Assembly: GCA_947683625.1 (NCBI GenBank)
Contig: CANTUR010000066.1
Span: 6,942,501 to 7,006,500 of the forward strand
Reading direction: 5' to 3'
DNA from: Mallotus nudiflorus
Lineage: Eukaryota; Streptophyta; Magnoliopsida; Malpighiales; Euphorbiaceae
Length of the DNA: 64,000 nucleotides
Part shown: positions 58,330 through 64,000 of the stretch, piece after piece
Layout of the letters: each line of letters begins with the position of its first letter
How positions within the stretch are numbered: position 1 is the stretch's first letter
Notes under the pieces: model-generated
Seen by the model: only the letters and a program-made list of their open reading frames with translations
What the model was told of the DNA's origin: nothing
Databases searched by the model: none
Position numbers and translations under genes: made by a program

Positions 58330-61300
58330 GTGTGCTTGAAATTCATAAGAATAAAAAGTAAGTGGTATCTCGATAGTGGATGTTCAAGGCACATGACAAG
58401 AGACAAGGAGCAATTCACCAAACTTAAATGCTAAGGATGGAGGACACGTTACTTTCGGTGATAATGCAAAAGGAAAAATTATTGGCATTAGAGAAATAGG
58501 TAATCCTCAATCCTTATCTATACATTATGTGTTGTTTGTTGATGTTCTTAAACATAATTTGCTAAGTATAAATCAATTATGTGATATGGAAAATAAGGTG
58601 ACTTTCTATCCTAGAAATTACTTTGTTAGTAGTCTCAATGAAGACAAAGTAATTTTTAGTGGTGAAAGAGTAGATAACATTTATGTTATTAATTTGAATA
58701 AAATTGATAACAAAGACATAAAATGTTTAATGTCAATTTCCCATGACACATGGACATGGCATAGAAGGTTAGGATATGCAAATTTTGAGCTTTTGAATGA
58801 TCTTTGTAAACATGAACTTGTGATTGGTTTTCCTAAGCTTGAATTCACTAAGATAAACCTTGTGATGCTTATCAAAAGGGAAAACAATCTAAGTCTTCAA
58901 TTAAGCTAAAAAATGTAGTGTCCACTTCTAGACCACTTGAACTTATACATATGGATTTGTTTAGATCAACTAGAGTTGCTAGTCTCGATGGAATGCACTT
59001 TGCTTATGTATTGGTTTTACTTGGGTGTGTTTTCTTGCTCATAAGAATGATGCATTTAAAGATTTTGGAAATTTTTCAAAAAGAGTTAAAAAAGAAAAAG
59101 GATTTTGTATTTCATCCATTAGAAGTGATCATGGAATCGAATTTGAAAATGAATTTTTTAAAAACTGTTGTAATGAAAATAGTATTTCTCATACATTTTT
59201 ATCTCCTATAACTCCTCAATAAAATGGGATAGTTGAAAGGAAAAATAGAACTCTTGTGGAAATGGTTAGAACAATGCTTCATGAGTATAATTTGCCTCTA
59301 TACTTTTGGGCAAAAGCCATTAACACATCTTGTTATATTTCAAACCGAGTTTTCAAAAGACCAATTTTAAATAAAACATCTTATGAGCTATGGAACAATA
59401 GAAAACCCAAAATCTTATATCTAAAAGTTTTGGATGCAAGTGCTTTATATTGAACACTAAGGATAATCTTGGGAAATTTGATTCCAAAGCCGATGAAGGA
59501 ATTTTCCTAGGCTATTCCATCTCTAGCAAAGCATATATGGACTTTAATAAGAGAACTTTAGTAGTTCAAGAGTCAATGCATGTGGTATTTAATGAATCAA
59601 ACTCACTTGATCCTATAAAGGATGTTTATAGTGTTGATAATCTTATAGGTGACAATGAGATTGTGGAATCACAAGAAGAAAATGCTAGTAAGCCTTTGGA
59701 ACTTGAAGATCCAAGTAAAAAGGAAAATGAGGAGATACCTGAACCTACCTTGAAGGATGAACTTACAAAGGATTGGAAATTCAAGAAAGCTCACCCTCAA
59801 GACTTTATTATAGGTGACACTAAAAAAGGGGTAACCACTAGATCTAAACTCAAGTCTATTGTTAATTTAGCTTTCATTTCTCAAATTGAACCTAAAAATG
59901 TTGATGATGCTTTGAGTGATGAATTTTAGGTCCTTGCTATGCAAGAAGAATTAAATCAATTTGAGAGACATAAGTTTTGGACCTTGGTTCCCAGACCTAA
60001 ACATCATCCTATTATTGGCACCAAATGGGTGTTTAGAAATAAGATGAATGAACAAGGTGTCATAACTAGGAACAAAGCTAGACTAGTAGCTAAAGGTTAT
60101 AATCAAGAGGAAAGAATTAATTATGATGAAACCTTTTCCCCCGTTGCAACGTTAGAAGCTATTAGGATGTTACTTGCATTTGCATCATACATGGATTTTA
60201 AAATTTATCAAATGGATGTTAAAAGTGCATTTTTAAATGATTTTGTTGAAGAGGAGGTAGATCTTGAACAACCTCCAGGTTTTGAAAATTTTGACTATCT
60301 TGAACAACCTCCAGGTTTTGAAAATTTTGACTCTCCAAATCATGCTTTTAAAGTGTCAAAAGCATTGTATGGATTGAAATAAGCTACAAGAGCTTGGTAT
60401 GAAAGATTGAGTAACTTTTTACTAAAGAAAGGTTTCTCTAAAGGAAAGGTTGACACAACTCTTTTCATAAAGAAATCCAAGCATGATTTATTAATTGTTC
60501 AAATTTATGTTGATGATATTATTTTTGGTGCTACTAACCATTGCTTGTGTGAGGAATTTTCTAAGCTAATGCAAGGAGAATTTGAGATGAGTATAATAGG
60601 AGAACTCAAGTTCTTTCTTGGACTTCAAATCAAGCAATGTAAAGATGGGATTTTCATCGATCAAACCAAATATGCAAGGGACATTCTCAAGAAGTTTGGA
60701 ATGGATGGAGCTAAATCAAGCAAAACTCCAATGAGCACCATAACCAAACTCAACAAGGATGAGAATGGCAAACTGGTTAATGAAAAGTAATTTATAAGTA
60801 TGATCAGATCCCTTCTTTATTTAACAGCTAGTAGACCCAATATTATGTTTACTACTTGCTTATGGGCTAGATTTCAATCAAGTCCTAGAGAGTCTCATTT
60901 GAATGCTATCAAAAGAATTTTCAAATATCTTTGTGGTATAATGCATTTAGGACTTTGGTATCCTAGGAGTTCTTCTTTTGACTTTATTAGTTATTCTAAT
61001 TATGACTTTGCTAGTACCTTACTAGATAGAAAAAGCACTTCCAGAACTTATCAAATTTTAGGAAATTGCTTTGTTTATTGGTTTAGTAAGAAACAAGTTT
61101 CAGTTGCCTTGTCCACTGCTGAAGCAGAATATATGGCGACTAGTTGTTGTTGCATCCAAGTTCTATAGCAAAAATAATAACTTTTGGACTATGGCATTGA
61201 TATTAATCACATTCCAATTAAATGTGACAATACAAGTGCTATAAACCTTAGTAAAAATCCCATTCAACATTCTAGAACTAAGCATATTGATATTAGACAT

Positions 61301-61459
61301 CATTTCTTACGTGATAATGTGCAAAATGGTGATATTTTTCTTGATTTTGTTGATACTAATCATCAATTAGCAGACATCTTTACCAAGTCTCTTTGTGAGG
61401 AAAGATTGAATTTTATTAAGCATGAACCTGGTATGATTGATGGTTCAAGCTTGTCTTGA
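58330..61459 (+). pseudogene. SIRE-like pol: protease, integrase, RT, RNase H (degenerate)
   Basis: The protease site is WYLDSGCSRHMTRDKEQF (about 58360-58412). GAG-pre-integrase is TWHRRLGYANFELLNDL (58750). Integrase has SIRSDHGIEFENEFF and NGIVERKNRTL with WAKAINTSCYISNRV (59120-59350). RT has GTKWVFRNKMNEQGV, KARLVAKGYNQE, YQMDVKSAFLN and the active site YVDDIIFGAT (about 60505-60535). RNase H has LSTAEAEYMATSCCC and the tail ADIFTKSL, ending at 61459. At least four frameshifts are present, and several stops where Gln is expected (after TPQ near 59220, after LYGLK near 60380). It includes a 12-codon tandem duplication at 60260-60331. Confidence 0.9.
60260..60331 (+). repeat. In-frame 36-bp tandem duplication in the RT coding region
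   Basis: The peptide LEQPPGFENFD occurs twice in a row, copies 60260-60295 and 60296-60331, differing only in the first codon (Asp or Tyr). Copia RTs normally have one such xQPPGFE motif. Confidence 0.95.
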
Positions 61460-63247
61460 TGACTTGCTTATTTGCTTAATTAATGATTAGATTTGTGTGA
61501 AATCATGTTTTTCACTAATGCTTCATTTCTATTTATTTTTCGTATGTGATACCTTTACCTAAATTCATGCTTAATCATGAATTATATATTTTTAGTTTAT
61601 TTTCAGCATACTATTCGTATCTAAGTTTTGAGTTGTTAAGCTTATTTTATGATTATTTTTCATCATTTTAGGTTCGGTTTATTTTCTAGATATTTTCTAG
61701 ATATAAACCATGAGTTTTTAGTCTATTTTATAATTATTTTGTGTCAGTTTCTATTTGATTTATTTTCTGGATATTTTCTGGATATAAACCATGAGTTGTT
61801 ATTGTTAGTCTGTTTTATAATTATTTTTCATCAATTTCTATTCGGTTTATTTTTTGGATATTTTCTAGATATAAGCCATGAGCTGTTAGTTTGTTTTATG
61901 ATTATTTTGCGTCAGTTTCAGTTCAATTTATCTTCTGGATATAAGCCATGAGTTGTTTATTTTATGTCAAAAACAATTATGCATTTTTTTTGTGTTTATA
62001 CATGCAAAATTCATGTTTAATTTATTCATGTATAAATTCTTCTTAGGAATTGTTTTTATCTTTGATAATGCATGGATATTTTTTAAGATTTGGTCTATCT
62101 TTGCATTTTGACAAAGGAGGACAAATAATTGAATTTGCATGCGTACTTAGTTAATTTCTTTTAAGGAATAGAAATTTTTTTACAAAGATGTGTTTATGTT
62201 AGTGACATAAATATGTGATAGTATGTCCTTAATATCAATTTTTTTAATCCATTGAAATAGGGGGAGAAAATTGTTTGAATTTATTTCACATAATTTTTTT
62301 TTTTTTTGCATGCATAATAACAATGTAAGTGTGGCTAGTTTTTTCTTTATGATAAAAAGCCTTGTTTTGCTTACTTTGCTTATGTATGACATGAATTTTT
62401 TATTTATGCATGACTTTTAATTGTGCTTATTCTTGAAAAATTCATATTAATGTATAAATTCTTCTTGGGAATGATTTTTATCTTTAAAAATGAAATGACT
62501 TTCATAAATATTTTGAGCATCTTTGCTTTCATTGTTTTGGTTCTTGTTCTTTTATTCCCTCTAGTATTTTTGGCTCCCTTAGGTCTATTTCCTCTTATAT
62601 CTCTCTTTTTTCTTTTTGTCTTTGATAAAAGGGGAGAAGAAGCTATGTGCTTAGGGGATAAATAATTGTGTTTGTGTTTAAGATATGCTAAGTACCACAT
62701 GATTATGTATGATTGATTGACGAGCTAAACCTTCTATAATCATATGATGTTTCAATATAGCATATATAATATTTTATGATGCATTATAGTAGCACTACAT
62801 CCATATATGTTTGAAATTATTTCCTTCATGTTGTCTAACATTTTTTAATAATCATGTTATCATCATTTGTTATGTTAGGCCATGTTCTTAATAAATTTTT
62901 TATGTTGTCTTTATTTTTGACAAGAAGGATAATAAAATTTATTTATATTTCTTATCATGTCCAAAAAGGAGGAGAAATAAAGAAATATATTTGTTAAAGG
63001 AATATATTTGTTAAACATGCTACATCAACCCTTATACATGCTATGATAATTTATTTATTTATATGCTCTGATACATGATAAATATTGAATTTATGCACAT
63101 GTTAAGGGGGAGCAAAATATTTTCTCATTTTGCATCTATTTAATTTGAAAGGGGGAGCTATTTTAATTTACCATGCTTATACATGTTATTTATTTTTTAC
63201 ACACACACATATTATTTATCATCTTTTCAAATTGGTTGTCAAAGCCA
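61460..63247 (+). other. 3' spacer of the SIRE-like element
   Basis: About 1.8 kb with no conserved frame between pol and the 3' LTR; SIRE-lineage elements often carry a long spacer or env-like ORF here. Frames at 61649-61951 and 62423-62665 are hydrophobic but are readings of AT-rich repeats. Several GGGGGAG tracts occur: near 62260, 63106, 63151 and 63252. A stretch with 'gtataaattcttctt-ggaat' is found twice (62030 and 62452). Confidence 0.6.
61671..61960 (+). repeat. Tandem array of about 85-95 bp units in the SIRE-like spacer
   Basis: Four imperfect units with the core 'ttctggatataaaccatgag' and 'ttttataattattttgcgtc'. The short internal duplication 'gatattttctg/agatatt' varies between units. 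Confidence 0.8.
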
Positions 63248-63259
63248 AAAAGGGGGAGA
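63248..63259 (+). promoter_or_regulatory. Polypurine tract of the SIRE-like element
   Basis: AAAAGGGGGAGA immediately before the 3' LTR start (TGTTGACC, 63261); it would prime plus-strand DNA synthesis. Confidence 0.8.
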
Positions 63260-63260
63260 T

Positions 63261-64000
63261 TGTTGACCATTTGCATGATCAAACTTCTAATTTTGGACTT
63301 TGACAAACAATTTTTATACTAATAATTTCAATTAAGTGTGTAGGTAATTATATACCAAACATATACCAAGCACATACACTTTTGGATGAATAGTGACTTT
63401 TCATGATGATTGAACCTTTGAGATTCAAGAAGGCTTTTGATATCTTTAGAGCTCTTAAATGAGAAAATGAGATTCTTCACTTTTGAAGTAGAAATCTTAA
63501 GCTTTCCAAATTGAGCTTGCTTGTCAAAATCAAAGTTCATTTGGGTATGCAAATCTTCAGTCGAAGTCAGCATATGCAGCTTGCATTTCAATTTGCAAGC
63601 TCTTGGTATTCAATAATATCTTGAGCTACAGATGTCCAATTGAGGTGATTCAAAGTTTTATAGAAAGCTAAGTCAAAATTTTTGGCTAAATCGATGGTCT
63701 TCAGTCCCATTCACAAGCATCTTTTGAGGTGGTCACAAGCTGTCCTTGAATGGAGCCTTTTAAGCACGTTTTTGCCAAAAACTGGTAGTACCCCTCACAA
63801 GTGTGAGTGCTCATGAGCACACCTCTGACAGCATCCAATGGGAATTTTTGAATGCAACGGATATATTTTTGCTCCTCATGAGCATTGTTCACTCATGAGC
63901 CACCCGTGAGCATCCCTTGAGCTGCCAAAAGTCCAAGAATTGATTCAAAAACAATTATAAACGTTGGAGACATGATTGATACATCCAAAAGATACATTTT
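63261..64000 (+). repeat. 3' LTR of the SIRE-like element (first 740 bp)
   Basis: Repeats the 5' LTR from its first base, with substitutions and small indels. The remaining about 600 bp and the right-hand target duplication lie outside the window. Confidence 0.9.

Larger units (their letters stand above)
54887..64000 (+). mobile_element. SIRE/Maximus-like Ty1/copia element, 3' LTR cut by the window end
   Basis: The 5' LTR starts TGTTGACC at 54887, and the 3' LTR starts with the same bases at 63261, right after a polypurine tract. Between them lie a primer binding site, gag with a zinc knuckle, protease, integrase, RT and RNase H in copia order, and a 1.8-kb 3' spacer. LTR length over 1.3 kb, the RT motifs and the long 3' spacer are typical of the SIRE/Maximus lineage. 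LTRs differ at many positions and the frames are broken, so it is old and inactive. It is inserted into LTR c. Confidence 0.9.

Noticed and set aside
62423..62665. Hydrophobic ORF as an env-like gene of the SIRE-like element
   Set aside because: It is only 80 codons, T-rich by composition, with no signal-peptide-plus-anchor layout, and the flanking frames are closed.
54887..64000. Endogenous pararetrovirus
   Set aside because: Clear LTR pair, polypurine tract, copia domain order and an integrase; no movement or coat protein.

Overview
The window is AT-rich plant nuclear DNA, almost certainly from a eudicot; the species cannot be named from sequence alone. The evidence is one intron-containing receptor-kinase gene of a plant-only family, plant-type Ty1/copia and Ty3/gypsy LTR retrotransposons with tRNA-primed binding sites, a Mutator-like (MULE) transposase relic, MITEs, and long TA/ATT microsatellites. 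I saw no tRNA, rRNA, CRISPR or prokaryotic features.

Layout. 1-559 is the 3' end of a copia LTR. 1250-3938 (minus) is a MULE transposase pseudogene, split near its N-terminus by a 1.1-kb long-inverted-repeat element (2821-3914) with a 9-bp target duplication. 4946-8425 (minus) is the only host gene that looks intact: a 7-exon G-type lectin S-receptor-like kinase of 836 residues. 8.4-14 kb is gene-poor, with microsatellites, a 135-bp tandem duplication, a foldback MITE (12185-12658) and fragments of unidentified genes. 14.0-20.27 kb holds a decayed paralogue of the receptor kinase, interrupted by a composite MITE and a complete degenerate 4.35-kb copia element (15845-20191).

20.27-54.9 kb is a nested complex of Tat-lineage gypsy elements. 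Element E1 (minus) has gag, protease, RT, RNase H, a second RNase H, integrase, and two antisense gene relics downstream of pol: a plant-mobile-domain gene (22224-24364) and a DUF7745-like gene (24905-26057). Its RT is split by a 2.4-kb solo-LTR-like insertion. Its 5' LTR carries a smaller insertion (37957-38744) and a whole 10.7-kb gag-only Tat element, E3 (39425-50097, plus). A second related gag-bearing unit, E2 (minus), follows, and its LTR is split at 54887 by a 9-kb SIRE-like copia element that runs off the window.

All element proteins are broken by stops and frameshifts. Many stops replace Gln or Trp codons, as expected from C-to-T decay of methylated DNA. Expected activity is therefore confined to the receptor kinase: an extracellular S-domain, one membrane helix and a cytoplasmic Ser/Thr kinase with all catalytic motifs present. 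The most unusual material is the antisense gene pair inside E1, the recurrent GAGGCG/CGCCTC palindrome clusters in E1, and the 81-nt stop-free in-frame first intron of the kinase gene.
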